The notes under the pieces were generated by a model, which was not told the DNA's origin, ran no database searches, and saw only the letters and a program-made list of their open reading frames with translations. This document shows, piece after piece, positions 1 to 6,368 of a stretch of 8,394 bases of DNA. Origin of the DNA: Thiomargarita sp. (GTDB lineage Bacteria > Pseudomonadota > Gammaproteobacteria > Beggiatoales > Beggiatoaceae); contig DYNO01000146.1 of the NCBI GenBank assembly GCA_020721025.1, forward strand, positions 1 to 8,394, in the 5' to 3' direction. Position 1 is the first letter of the stretch, and every line of letters begins with the position of its first letter. Made by a program: the position numbers and the translations under genes.

Positions 1-106
1 ATTTTTAAACTTTACTTTTTTACTGAGTTTGAAGATGTCAAATCGGTTCTATAGTCAGTGGGAATCATCAATCATGGTGTGACAGGAATAAATCCCTAAT
101 TTTTCA
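1..106. other. Left-edge gene-free stretch downstream of the mutase
   Basis: No coding region is supported here. The stretch is AT-rich and holds one copy of the 26-bp window-end repeat (28-53). I see no strong stem followed by a T-tract that would be a convincing intrinsic terminator for the mutase gene; the only local pairing (AGG/CCT arms around 84-97) is too weak to call. Confidence 0.5.
28..53 (+). repeat. 26-bp dispersed repeat, left copy
   Basis: This stretch matches the reverse complement of 8342-8367 at 24 of 26 positions. The shared core reads GATGTCAAA, then C or T, then CGGTTCTATA on this strand. It contains a TATA-type hexamer (TATAGT) at its right end, and on the other strand a TTGACA hexamer. 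Such identity over 26 bp at two sites 8.3 kb apart is unlikely by chance, so it is probably part of a dispersed repeat family or a shared regulatory site. The sequences on either side of the two copies do not match. Confidence 0.6.
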
Positions 107-1477
107 CTAAAACGGTAAATTCAGCGTGCTATCAATGGCTAAAAATTGTTGTCGAAACTGCATTTGAATCCGTTCCAATTCCGCCTGATCTTCGGCTTCA
201 AAACGAATCACCAGACAAGGTGTGGTATTGGACGGACGCACCAAGCCCCAACCGCGAGGAAAATCGACGCGCAGCCCATCAATGGTAGAAATCCGTGCTG
301 AGGCATCAAAATGAAAAGTTGCGAGGATTTTTTGCATTAACTCAAAATGCTCCCCGTCTCTTGCCACGTTAAGATTGAGTTCTGGCGTATTCACCGCATC
401 GGGCAAACTACAAAAAACTTCGGTTGGGGTGCGCGGGTCTTTTGCCAAAATCTCTAATAATCTCGCAGCAGTATAAAGCGCGTCATCAAAACCGTACCAC
501 CGCTCTTTAAAGAAAATATGCCCGCTCATCTCGCCCGCCAACAAAGCCCCGGTTTCTTTCAATTTTGCCTTGATCGGGGAATGTCCCGTGCGCCACATGG
601 TTGCTTGACCGCCTTGTTTTTCAATCACTTCTGCCAGATGCCGAGTGCATTTGACATCAAAAATAATTTCCGCGCCCGGATGGCGTTGCAAAATATCGGT
701 AGCGTACAGCATCATCTGGCGATCTGCCCACACAATTTTTCCTTGCGCATCGACCACGCCCAATCGATCTGCATCGCCGTCGAATGCCAATCCGAAATCC
801 GCTTGTTGTGCTTGAACGGTTTCGATAAGTGTTTGTAAATTCGCAGGTTTGCTGGGATCAGGATGATGATTTGGAAAATGACCATCGACTTCGCAAAACA
901 GGGGAATAACTTCACAGCCCAATTGTTGCAATAATTCTGGTGCAATCACGCCGCCCACGCCATTGCCACAATCGATCACTATTTTGAAGGAACGTGCTAA
1001 TTTTACATCTTGCAGGATGCGTTGCAGATAAATTTGGCGAATATCCAAATTTTCTAAATCATTCGTCGGTGAATTCAATAAGTTACCGGTTGCAATTCGC
1101 GATTTTAGGGCTTGAATTTTTTCACCGGCTAATGTGTCACCACCGATCATCATTTTTAAGCCGTTGTAATGAGACGGATTGTGACTGCCAGTTAACATCA
1201 CGCCGCTACCGGTTTTTAACTCGTGGGTCGCAAAGTATAACAACGGAGTCGGCACCATGCCAATGTCAATGACACTGCGTCCGGCGCGTTGCAATCCTTC
1301 GATAAGTGCTTGTTTTAACATCGTTCCTGACAGCCGACCGTCACGCGCAACCACTACTTTTTGTTGTCCTTGCGCTGCGGCTTCGCTCCCGATGGCTTGA
1401 CCGATTTCTGATACAATTTGCGGGGTGAGGGTGTCGCCAACAATTCCACGAATATCGTAAGCTCTGAAGATTGACAT
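107..1477 (-). CDS. Phosphomannomutase/phosphoglucomutase (AlgC/ManB type)
   Basis: This is a 456-residue cytosolic alpha-D-phosphohexomutase, close to the roughly 460 residues usual for AlgC-type enzymes. The family interconverts the 6- and 1-phosphates of mannose or glucose through a phosphoserine and feeds GDP-mannose, LPS and exopolysaccharide synthesis. All four active-site loops are visible: TGSHNP at 96-101 with the phosphorylated Ser98, the Mg2+-binding DGDADR at 233-238, the sugar-specificity loop GEMSGH at 315-320, and the phosphate-binding RPSNTTP at 414-420. The N-terminus begins with the conserved YDIRG. The ATG start is supported by AAGGAA four bases upstream (1482-1487). It follows the Rpn-like gene by 90 bp on the same strand, so it could be co-transcribed or have its own promoter; I could not find a convincing one. 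The family is certain, but the preferred sugar cannot be settled from sequence alone. Confidence 0.95.
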   Translation of the reverse strand: MSIFRAYDIRGIVGDTLTPQIVSEIGQAIGSEAAAQGQQKVVVARDGRLSGTMLKQALIEGLQRAGRSVIDIGMVPTPLLYFATHELKTGSGVMLTGSHNPSHYNGLKMMIGGDTLAGEKIQALKSRIATGNLLNSPTNDLENLDIRQIYLQRILQDVKLARSFKIVIDCGNGVGGVIAPELLQQLGCEVIPLFCEVDGHFPNHHPDPSKPANLQTLIETVQAQQADFGLAFDGDADRLGVVDAQGKIVWADRQMMLYATDILQRHPGAEIIFDVKCTRHLAEVIEKQGGQATMWRTGHSPIKAKLKETGALLAGEMSGHIFFKERWYGFDDALYTAARLLEILAKDPRTPTEVFCSLPDAVNTPELNLNVARDGEHFELMQKILATFHFDASARISTIDGLRVDFPRGWGLVRPSNTTPCLVIRFEAEDQAELERIQMQFRQQFLAIDSTLNLPF

Positions 1478-1567
1478 GGTGTTCCTTGTGTTTTTGTAGT
1501 GGAGTAACGGATTGAATTTTTTATTTACAGGATGAGCATAATTCTGATTTAGCTCAACTGCTTGTGC
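1478..1567. other. Short spacer between the mutase and the Rpn-like gene
   Basis: This 90-bp spacer holds the Shine-Dalgarno of the mutase gene. At 1540-1552 a 13-bp stretch (AATTCTGATTTAG) matches the end of the dispersed inverted-repeat element at 12 of 13 positions. It could be a remnant of an element end, but at this length it could also be chance. No terminator was recognised. Confidence 0.35.
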
Positions 1568-2575
1568 TTAACTTCTGAAAATTTCGTCTAGGGAAGTTGC
1601 AATCAACAATGCCGAACCCCACTGCTCTAATTCAGCTAAGGTCGCGTTTTTCAAAGACTTTTGAACTTGTCGAGGTAACTTTCCAAAACGTTTTTCTAGT
1701 AATCGTTTGAGCATCAGACGCTCACCTTCAGCCAATCCAACTTGTTTACCTTCAGTCCACCCAATTTGTTTACCTTCAGTCCACCCAATTTGTTTACCTT
1801 CAGTCCACCCAATTTGTTTACCTTGTATTTCACCCATCTGGTAAATTTCACGTCCGGCGCGACTTTGCATCAAATCTAAATTTAACATGGTGATAATCTC
1901 CTCGTGACTCAAGTTACGAAACCGATTGAGCAGTAATAAACCGATAATATTCAACGCATCACTCAGTTCAGCCGTTGCCGGATAAATTTGATCCAGTTGT
2001 TCTCGCCAATGTAGCACTTTGTCTTGAAGCATTGCTTTACTCAACTTAGGCGATACGGTAAATGGGGCTAACACAATTAAACGGGGATCAGCCGCAAATA
2101 ACTCGGTTTCAGTGTATTCTGTCAGCACTAACTCTTTGATAAAACTGGTATTTGTGACCATTTCAGGGATTAACGTATCCAACGTCCATGCCGCAGTCTG
2201 ATATTTTTTCTCGGTATAAACAATGATCCCAATCACTGATTTATCTTGGCTACTTTTGAGACAAATTTGTAACATGTTATTTAACATGCGATAACGAATA
2301 TATTTATCTGAATAGCCTTGAAATTCTAGCGTCACGCGGGTATTCACCGTTTCTAATATCGGAATGCCTTCCACATCAGGACGCTGGAGCTGTTTCTCTT
2401 TGAATTCTACGGCACGAAATTCAAAACTTTCCGCCATTTCGGGAGCGAAGCCGGCGAGTTTGAGCAAGCCTGCCCCACTGAGTTGCATCAATTGTAGAAA
2501 AGTTTCGTCCGTCCCGCGCAGTTGTCTCGTTAATTTTTCTGTCATTGTCTCATGCGATAAAAAGTCAAGCATCAT
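1568..2575 (-). CDS. Rpn/DUF4351-like PD-(D/E)XK nuclease or transposase-related protein
   Basis: This 335-residue protein resembles the Rpn (recombination-promoting nuclease, formerly YhgA-like transposase) and DUF2887/DUF4351 group, which has a PD-(D/E)XK nuclease fold. Visible signs are TDETF near the N-terminus (22-26), an acidic PD at 66-67, and VTLEFQ at 81-86, where Glu84 and Gln86 fit the E-x-Q form of the catalytic motif. The C-terminal segment (about 285-335: LLEKRFGKLP ... SLDEIF) is typical of DUF4351. Between them lies an octapeptide repeat (GKQIGWTE) at about 252-284. Known Rpn proteins cut DNA and raise recombination; the role here is inferred. Element A ends 15 bp upstream of the chosen ATG. 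No clear Shine-Dalgarno precedes this start, which is the first of two adjacent ATGs, and Met11 (2545) is a possible alternative because GAG lies a few bases before it. Confidence 0.8.
   Translation of the reverse strand: MMLDFLSHETMTEKLTRQLRGTDETFLQLMQLSGAGLLKLAGFAPEMAESFEFRAVEFKEKQLQRPDVEGIPILETVNTRVTLEFQGYSDKYIRYRMLNNMLQICLKSSQDKSVIGIIVYTEKKYQTAAWTLDTLIPEMVTNTSFIKELVLTEYTETELFAADPRLIVLAPFTVSPKLSKAMLQDKVLHWREQLDQIYPATAELSDALNIIGLLLLNRFRNLSHEEIITMLNLDLMQSRAGREIYQMGEIQGKQIGWTEGKQIGWTEGKQIGWTEGKQVGLAEGERLMLKRLLEKRFGKLPRQVQKSLKNATLAELEQWGSALLIATSLDEIFRS
1718..1824 (-). repeat. 24-bp tandem repeat inside the Rpn-like gene
   Basis: Three identical 24-bp units run at 1742-1765, 1766-1789 and 1790-1813. 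They are flanked by an 11-bp partial unit (1814-1824) and a diverged unit (1718-1741, about 16 of 24 matches). The length is a multiple of three, so gain or loss of a unit keeps the frame. On the coding strand each unit encodes IGWTEGKQ. Exact identity of the three units, synonymous sites included, points to recent expansion or gene conversion. The segment lies between the nuclease domain and the C-terminal helical tail, so it probably acts as a linker of variable length. Confidence 0.95.
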
Positions 2576-2590
2576 GTCATTCTAAATGCT

Positions 2591-2730
2591 GTCTGAATCA
2601 GAATTTTCAGAATGAAGTCTGAACCAAGATTCTCAGGATTTTTGGATGACCATGATTTTGTTTTTAATCAAGTAAATCTTGTGAATCATACAAATCCCGG
2701 TTCAGACATTCTGCAAATTCTGATTCAGAC
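2591..2730 (+). repeat. Inverted-repeat (MITE-like) element, copy A
   Basis: This 140-bp element is bounded by the perfect 15-bp inverted repeat GTCTGAATCAGAATT / AATTCTGATTCAGAC. The pairing continues inward through CAGAATG and TCTGAACC against GGTTCAGA and CATTCTG. It carries no coding capacity. It has the same orientation as copy B and is opposite to copy C. It lies between the stop of the SUMF1 gene (24 bp away) and the start of the Rpn-like gene (15 bp away), so it replaces nearly the whole intergenic region and may influence termination of the first and initiation of the second. Apart from the unit-number segment in the left arm, I count four substitutions against copy B. No target-site duplication is evident. 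Palindromic extragenic element is an alternative label. Confidence 0.9.
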
Positions 2731-2753
2731 AGAAAAATTTAAAAGGGAAAAGG

Positions 2754-4085
2754 TCAAAGATTTACCCTAGAAATACGAAACCCCCTGCTGCTGAACCTGC
2801 TCGCCGTATCGACCCCATCACGGCCGGCACAACGCAAGTCATCATCATTGTTGTACCAAGAACACCCACGAAGGAGATGCTTATTAGAGTCTCTCCCTGC
2901 CATCCATGCACTTCCATCACTCGGCGCACCCACATAATTTTCATGCCAAACGTCTCCGCACCATTCCCACACGTTCCCGTGCATATCGTACAACCCAAAC
3001 ACATTCGCCGGATACTTTCCCACCTCTGTCGTTTGTTTAATCCCACTTGCATCATAATTCGCTAATTCTGGAGTGATTATCTCACCAAAACTGTATTTCG
3101 TCACACTGCCCGCTCGACACGCATATTCCCACTGTGCCTCACTGAGCAAGCGATAATGATACCCCGTCAATTGTGATAATTTCGCACAACACTGCATTGC
3201 ATCATTCCATGTCACCGTTTCCACCGGACGATTCGCACCTTTGAATTTCGACGGATTACTGCCCATAATGGCTTCCCATTGCGCTTGCGTCACCGGATAT
3301 TTTCCAACAAAGAACGGTTTTAAGGTCACTGGATGCGCCGGTTTTTCATCCTCAGCACCATCATTTGATCCCATCATGAATGTCCCGCCCGGAACATAAA
3401 TCATTTCCAGCTTCACATTATTTGGCAATGTTTCAACCAGTTGACGCGCTTTTCTGGTCTCACGACGGATGTTTTTATTATCGTCGATAAATGCAGTTTC
3501 AAACGTAATTTCTGGCAATGTTTCAGCCAACGCGGTGACTGGATCAGTGGGTTGCACAACCGATTGTTTTAACTTCGCAACTTCCTGTTTCAATTCCTCA
3601 AGAGCATCATTTTTTAGTTTGGCGATTTCTGAAATAACCTGCTTACGTTGTTGTTCTAAATCAACCAGTTGTTTCTGCATTTTCACTAAAAACTGTTCAG
3701 CATCGTGTTCTAATGCCAACCGCCGCGCATCCTCTTGATTCACCATTTCCGCAATTTTGCTTCTGAATTCTTCAACCGATTGATTTATCTGCTGTTCTAG
3801 TGTTGATAATTGCTCTAATGAACTTGCCTGCGTGATTTCATCCAATGCCCGTTGTTGTGCAATTTCAATCTGCTGCACAATCCGCTCAGGATTCAATTCG
3901 TTATTCAACCGTTGCTGTGCCGCATCAATCATGGTTTCTAATTTCTGCGTAAATTCCTGCTCCGCCCGCTCAAAATGTTTTTTTCCTTCCAGCGTATCAA
4001 GCCGTCCCTTCAAATTCCCCAACATCATCACCAACCACACCAAACCGCCCAACGCTGGCACAACGAGACCGATAATGATTTCCAT
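2754..4085 (-). CDS. Membrane-anchored coiled-coil protein with C-terminal SUMF1/FGE-sulfatase domain
   Basis: This 443-residue protein has three parts: a hydrophobic N-terminal segment (about residues 3-24), a long Gln/Glu/Lys-rich region that should form a coiled coil (about 30-178), and after a linker a formylglycine-generating-enzyme-like domain (about 226-442). Domain markers are MIYVPGGTFMMGS, PVTQAQWEAIMGSNPS, YRLLSEAQWEYACRAG, GLYDMHGNVWEWCGD and a terminal RGCSW ... RGFRI. The paired catalytic cysteines of true FGE in the C-terminal region are not seen, so the domain is probably a binding or structural C-type-lectin-fold module rather than a sulfatase activator. ATG at 4085 is chosen; TTG at 4100 would add five residues, and neither start has a strong Shine-Dalgarno. 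The gene lies between direct element copies A and B. Its C-terminus resembles a diversity-generating-retroelement variable region. Ligand and partners are unknown. Confidence 0.85.
   Translation of the reverse strand: MEIIIGLVVPALGGLVWLVMMLGNLKGRLDTLEGKKHFERAEQEFTQKLETMIDAAQQRLNNELNPERIVQQIEIAQQRALDEITQASSLEQLSTLEQQINQSVEEFRSKIAEMVNQEDARRLALEHDAEQFLVKMQKQLVDLEQQRKQVISEIAKLKNDALEELKQEVAKLKQSVVQPTDPVTALAETLPEITFETAFIDDNKNIRRETRKARQLVETLPNNVKLEMIYVPGGTFMMGSNDGAEDEKPAHPVTLKPFFVGKYPVTQAQWEAIMGSNPSKFKGANRPVETVTWNDAMQCCAKLSQLTGYHYRLLSEAQWEYACRAGSVTKYSFGEIITPELANYDASGIKQTTEVGKYPANVFGLYDMHGNVWEWCGDVWHENYVGAPSDGSAWMAGRDSNKHLLRGCSWYNNDDDLRCAGRDGVDTASRFSSRGFRISRVNL
2775..2870 (-). other. Candidate diversity-generating-retroelement variable region
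   Basis: This segment encodes residues 406-437 of the SUMF1 protein, from RGCSW to GFR. Framework residues (SW, LR, A, R, T, R, GFR) alternate with positions holding Y, N, D, C, G, V, S and F. Most of those codons end in C or T and differ from AAC or AAT only at the two adenines, for example TAC, GAT, TGT, GGC, GTC, TTC and AGC. Known retroelement targets with SUMF1 folds show this pattern at their extreme C-terminus. The window has no reverse transcriptase or template repeat, so this is an inference; ordinary divergence of a surface loop is the alternative. Confidence 0.4.
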
Positions 4086-4100
4086 AAGTGAGTCACTCAA

Positions 4101-4174
4101 TTTGAAGGGATGAGATGGCGTATTTTTTCTCGTTACTAAGATTTGTGTAGATTGACAGAATTTTAAAATTTTCT
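4101..4174. other. Upstream region of the SUMF1 gene
   Basis: This leader lies between the SUMF1 gene and element copy B. It holds a GACAGAA/TTCTGTC inverted repeat (4154-4177) that abuts and slightly overlaps copy B, and an 11-bp dyad TGAGTCACTCA (4089-4099) lies across its lower boundary at the SUMF1 translation start. I could not identify a convincing -35/-10 pair on the minus strand, so where transcription of the SUMF1 gene begins is undetermined. Confidence 0.4.
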
Positions 4175-4331
4175 GTCTGAATCAGAATTTACAGAATTTT
4201 AGAATTTGCAGAATGAAGTCTGAACCAAGATTCTCAGGATTTTTGGATGACCATGATTTTGTTTTTAATCAAGTAAATCTCGTGAATCATGCAAATCACG
4301 GTTCAGACATTCTGTAAATTCTGATTCAGAC
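4175..4331 (+). repeat. Inverted-repeat (MITE-like) element, copy B
   Basis: This is the longest copy (157 bp), with the same 15-bp terminal inverted repeat and orientation as copy A. The extra 17 bp relative to A lie in the left arm, where CAGAAT-type units recur four times instead of two. The core is almost identical to A (four substitutions). Its right end lies at the foot of the rpoD terminator stem (4339), inside the T-tract that would follow the stem on the minus strand. No target-site duplication is seen. Confidence 0.9.
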
Positions 4332-4338
4332 AAAAATT

Positions 4339-4375
4339 AGGCGCGCTCACTTTTTCAAGTCAGCACGCCTTTTTA
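4339..4375. terminator. rpoD: Probable bidirectional intrinsic terminator after rpoD
   Basis: The arms AGGCGCGCTCAC (4339-4350) and GTCAGCACGCCT (4359-4370) form a GC-rich 12-position stem with one G-U wobble and one mismatch around an 8-base loop. On the plus strand the stem is followed by TTTTTATT. On the minus strand, the direction of rpoD, it is followed by AATTTTTG. It begins 57 bp past the rpoD stop, consistent with ending the rpoD transcript. The plus-strand T-tract is the stronger one, although no plus-strand gene ends here. Confidence 0.75.
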
Positions 4376-4426
4376 TTGTACTACAACGCAACGATTAAGC
4401 AGATGATCAAAGTTACGGTTCAGAAC

Positions 4427-6265
4427 TTAATCCAAGAAACTACGCAACTGTTCGGAACGGCTAGGATGACGCAATTTACGCAACGCTTTAGCCTCTATTT
4501 GGCGAATCCTTTCACGAGTCACATCAAATTGCTTGCCCACTTCTTCCAACGTGTGATCGGTGTGCATGTCAATCCCGAAACGCATCCGTAAAACCTTTGC
4601 CTCACGCGGCGTTAAACTTTGCAACATGTCCTGCGTGGCGCGGCGCAACCCTTCAAACGTAGCGGAATCGAGCGGCGAATGAATGCTGGTATCTTCAATA
4701 AAATCACCTAAATGCGAATCTTCATCATCCCCAATCGGTGTTTCCATCGAAATCGGTTCTTTGGCGATTTTCAACACCTTGCGAATTTTATCTTCCGGCA
4801 TTTCCATCCGTTCTGCCAACTCTTCCGGCGAGGCTTCCCGCCCTTTTTCCTGCAAAATTTGCCGCGACACGCGATTGAGTTTGTTAATGGTTTCAATCAT
4901 GTGCACCGGAATGCGAATGGTGCGCGCTTGATCGGCAATGGAGCGGGTAATCGCTTGACGAATCCACCACGTTGCATAGGTAGAAAATTTGTAGCCGCGC
5001 CGATATTCAAATTTATCGACCGCCTTCATCAAACCGATGTTACCTTCTTGAATTAAATCCAAAAATTGCAAACCGCGGTTAGTGTATTTTTTGGCAATAG
5101 AAATCACGAGGCGTAAATTCGCTTCAATCATTTCCTTCTTCGCCCGCCGCGCTTTTGCCTCACCTAACGACATTTTACGGTTGATCTCCTTAATTTCCGC
5201 CATACTGAGATGACATTTGGCTTCGATTTCACGCAATTTACGCTGACTTTGTTCGACATGATCGCTGTGATGCCGTAATTTTTCGACATACGGTTTGCCC
5301 GATGCCAACAAACTGGGAATCCACGCTGGATTGGTCAAGTTATTCTTGAACGAGGATAAAAATTCTTTTTTATTCATGCCGACCCGTTCGACACACACTT
5401 CGCGAATGGTGTTTTCTTGTTCACGAATCACGGTGATCGCTTCGCGCAATTTCACGCTGAGATCGTCAATCACTTTCGGTACGAGCTTGAATTGTAAGAA
5501 ACATTCGGCTAATTCATGACGCAGGCGAATGAAATCTGGCGCGTTTTGACCTTTTTTGTCACGCACGGTCATCAATTTGGTGTAAATTGTGCGCAGGGCT
5601 TCAAACCGTTGTTTGGTTTCTTCCGGGTCAAGCGTGTCGCCTAAAATGGACGGACTTTCTTCTTCAGCAACCAATTCTTCTTCAAAATTCAGTTCGTCGT
5701 CTAACGCCAAAGAGTCTAATTCTTCTGCGGTGACTTCTTCATGCAGAGCTTCAGGGTCAACAAAACCTGAAATTAAATCAGACAGTTTGATTTCTTCGGT
5801 TTCAATGGAATCATACAGTTTTAAAAAGTCACCAATAATATCTGGATAAGTCGCCAACGCAGACAGGGCTTGACTGAGACCTTCTTCAATCCGTTTGGCA
5901 ATTTTAATTTCCCCTTCACGAGTCAACAAGTCAACACATCCCATTTCTCGCATGTACATTCGCACGGGATCGGTGGTGCGCCCAAATTCGCTATCGACAC
6001 TTGCCAACGCTGCGGCGGCTTCTTCTGCCACGTCTTCGTCAGCGACGACCGGAGTTGTATCGGACATCAGTAGAGCATCGACATCGGGCGCGTCTTCGTG
6101 TACAGCAATCCCCATGTCGTTAATCATGCCAACGATGTTTTCAATCTGTTCGGGGTCAACGATTTCGTCAGGCAGATGGTCGTTGATTTCTTGATAGGTC
6201 AAGTAACCACATTCTTTACCTTTTGCAATCAGTTGTTTTAATTGTGATTGTTGTTCTTCGTTCAT
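4427..6265 (-). CDS. rpoD: RNA polymerase primary sigma factor RpoD (sigma-70)
   Basis: This is the housekeeping sigma factor, which directs RNA polymerase to most promoters. The product is 612 residues, against 613 in E. coli. It shows region 1.1 (SQLKQLIAKGKECGYLTY onward), region 1.2 (GRTTDPVRMYMREMG), a non-conserved acidic insert (about 170-240), region 2 with EANLRLVISIAKKYTNRGLQ and the -10-recognition YATWWIRQAITRSI, region 3, and region 4 (about 547-612) with the -35-recognition helix-turn-helix DVTRERIRQIEAKALRKLR. The frame is open for 22 more codons, to a GTG at 6331, but MNEEQQSQLK aligns with the E. coli N-terminus and 6331 falls at the predicted transcription start, so 6265 is preferred. 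AGGGG lies 12 bases upstream, rather distant for a Shine-Dalgarno. It is separated from dnaG by element C and appears to have its own promoter. Confidence 0.98.
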   Translation of the reverse strand: MNEEQQSQLKQLIAKGKECGYLTYQEINDHLPDEIVDPEQIENIVGMINDMGIAVHEDAPDVDALLMSDTTPVVADEDVAEEAAAALASVDSEFGRTTDPVRMYMREMGCVDLLTREGEIKIAKRIEEGLSQALSALATYPDIIGDFLKLYDSIETEEIKLSDLISGFVDPEALHEEVTAEELDSLALDDELNFEEELVAEEESPSILGDTLDPEETKQRFEALRTIYTKLMTVRDKKGQNAPDFIRLRHELAECFLQFKLVPKVIDDLSVKLREAITVIREQENTIREVCVERVGMNKKEFLSSFKNNLTNPAWIPSLLASGKPYVEKLRHHSDHVEQSQRKLREIEAKCHLSMAEIKEINRKMSLGEAKARRAKKEMIEANLRLVISIAKKYTNRGLQFLDLIQEGNIGLMKAVDKFEYRRGYKFSTYATWWIRQAITRSIADQARTIRIPVHMIETINKLNRVSRQILQEKGREASPEELAERMEMPEDKIRKVLKIAKEPISMETPIGDDEDSHLGDFIEDTSIHSPLDSATFEGLRRATQDMLQSLTPREAKVLRMRFGIDMHTDHTLEEVGKQFDVTRERIRQIEAKALRKLRHPSRSEQLRSFLD

Positions 6266-6324
6266 AATGGTTTCGTGCCCCTGTTGCTTGAATACAACAC
6301 ATTGATCAAAATCGTCTGTTTTAA

Positions 6325-6337
6325 GCCACACTGTGGC
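6325..6337. promoter_or_regulatory. 13-bp perfect dyad at the rpoD transcription start
   Basis: GCCACA-C-TGTGGC is a perfect inverted repeat with six-base arms. It begins one base downstream of the rpoD -10 hexamer and covers the expected start of transcription. It could be an operator for an unknown repressor. If transcription starts at its upstream edge it would instead form a hairpin at the 5' end of the mRNA. The sequence alone does not decide between these. Confidence 0.5.
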
Positions 6338-6338
6338 G

Positions 6339-6367
6339 ATTATAGCAAAAATCGGTCTATCTGTTGA
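6339..6367 (-). promoter_or_regulatory. rpoD: rpoD promoter (extended -10)
   Basis: On the minus strand the -10 hexamer is a perfect TATAAT (6344-6339), preceded by TGC, which makes it an extended -10. A -35-like TCAACA (6367-6362, four of six consensus bases) is placed with the ideal 17-bp spacer. Transcription should begin near 6331-6333, giving a leader of about 67 bases before the ATG at 6265. The -35 is one base away from the end of element C. Confidence 0.75.
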
Positions 6368-6368
6368 T

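Noticed and set aside
84..97. Terminator for the mutase gene
   Set aside because: The possible stem is about five pairs with a mismatch and no proper T-tract follows on the minus strand.
1718..1824. Possible CRISPR array suggested by 24-bp direct repeats
   Set aside because: The units are contiguous with no spacers, in frame inside a gene, and encode a regular octapeptide.
2579..2607. Promoter for the Rpn-like gene with TAGAAT at 2584-2579
   Set aside because: The -35 position reads AAAATT and the start site would fall inside the chosen coding region; support is too weak to annotate, though it would favour the Met11 start.
2591..2730. Insertion sequence with transposase
   Set aside because: The element is 140-157 bp, has no open frame of useful length and shows no clear target-site duplication, so it can only be non-autonomous.
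2754..4331. A complete diversity-generating retroelement cassette
   Set aside because: No reverse transcriptase, accessory gene or template repeat is present on either strand; only a candidate variable region remains.
5295..6194. Plus-strand open frames opposite rpoD, dnaG and the mutase
   Set aside because: They are shadows of strongly conserved minus-strand genes, lack family features and have no supporting ribosome sites or promoters.
6266..6331. In-frame N-terminal extension of RpoD from a GTG at 6331
   Set aside because: The extra 22 residues have no counterpart in sigma-70 proteins, the ATG at 6265 matches the family start, and 6331 lies at the predicted transcription start.
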